Positions 62,148 through 62,233 of a stretch of 62,233 nt of DNA are shown here, one piece after another. The notes beneath the pieces were generated by a model. It saw nothing but the letters and a program-made list of their open reading frames with translations, ran no database searches and was not told the DNA's origin. The stretch is from assembly GCA_039908285.1 (NCBI GenBank), contig JAMOBE010000012.1:1-62233 (forward strand). The letters are read 5' to 3'. The stretch is from JAMOBE01 sp039908285 (GTDB lineage: Bacteria > Pseudomonadota > Alphaproteobacteria > Rhodospirillales > Rhodospirillaceae). The position numbers and the translations under genes are program-made. How positions within the stretch are numbered: the stretch's first letter is position 1; the number at the start of each line of letters is the position of its first letter.

Positions 62148-62233
62148 CATCGCGATTCCGGCGCTACATCTAGTTGCCTTGTAGTTTATGGAGAGGCGGA
62201 TGGTGTGGACACCGGAGACAAGGGCAAAATATG
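62114..62233 (+). mobile_element. Left end of a probable IS5-family insertion sequence
   Basis: From 62114 (gagagtccgtaaggaaacgt) the sequence leaves the GH108-like gene, and at 62200 a reading frame starts. The leader is AT-richer than the surroundings. The right end is outside the window, so inverted repeat and target duplication cannot be checked. Confidence 0.5.
62200..62233 (+). CDS. Transposase N-terminus, partial (IS5-family-like)
   Basis: An ATG with GGAGAGG upstream opens a frame reading MVWTPETRAKY up to the window edge. IS5-family transposases commonly begin with MxWT-x-x-TRxxY, so this is probably one. Only eleven residues are visible. Confidence 0.5.
   Translation, partial: MVWTPETRAKY

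Overview
The window is GC-rich (roughly two-thirds G+C) bacterial chromosome. The gene content (split transketolase with a RuBisCO-like protein, cytochrome c', solitary flagellar hook gene, many hybrid histidine kinases, a NIT-domain chemoreceptor, giant FecR/RTX exoprotein) and the type of dispersed hairpins point to an alphaproteobacterium, most likely Rhodospirillales (Magnetospirillum/Rhodospirillum-like). The taxon is inferred from style and context only. I see no rRNA, tRNA or CRISPR array.

Layout. 0.2-6.6 kb: one giant reverse-strand gene for a secreted FecR / beta-propeller / RTX-type surface protein. 6.9-11.2 kb: a putative glycosyltransferase divergent from a tightly coupled operon of split transketolase (two genes) and a type IV RuBisCO-like protein. 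11.2-14.2 kb: small, mostly single genes (Panacea-domain protein, orphan 2Fe-2S subunit, L,D-transpeptidase, secreted phospholipase A2-like protein, coiled-coil membrane protein). 14.3-17.7 kb: the most interesting locus, an ABC exporter, a 76-residue precursor with a Thr/Ser-then-Asp/Glu tail, and an ATP-grasp ligase of the graspetide (microviridin-like omega-ester peptide) type; hairpins sit before and between the last two genes. 17.8-24.7 kb: beta-propeller protein, RHH regulator, MarR divergon, CheY-like regulator, hook protein with a large Ala-rich insertion, and a conserved unknown. 24.9-34.9 kb: mostly housekeeping (tyrS, EamA transporter, DEAD-box helicase, cytochrome c', CDGSH protein, amidase AmiC and PBP1A).

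35.2-42.2 kb: a multi-PAS sensor kinase, then a four-gene translationally coupled sugar-modification operon (cupin, C-methyltransferase, NAD-dependent epimerase, Gfo/Idh/MocA oxidoreductase) and a second copy of the small coiled-coil/membrane family. 42.3-49.0 kb: an operon of two hybrid histidine kinases with a PstS-like periplasmic binding protein between them. 49.2-55.3 kb: chemosensory operon (CheY-like, NIT-MCP, CheR-TPR, CheA-REC) without CheW or CheB in the window. 55.6-62.2 kb: small hypotheticals, an outer-membrane beta-barrel-like protein, a lipid phosphatase/ArnT-like pair, and a peptidoglycan-binding/GH108-like gene that appears to be cut by an insertion sequence whose transposase starts at the window's last bases.

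The spacers hold several dispersed palindromic repeats: a GC-rich CCCTCTCCCC element (four intergenic copies and one apparently inside cheA), an ATCCGTG element with an AT-rich core (two copies plus a fragment), a 159-bp near-perfect palindrome behind the graspetide ligase, and smaller shared hairpins.
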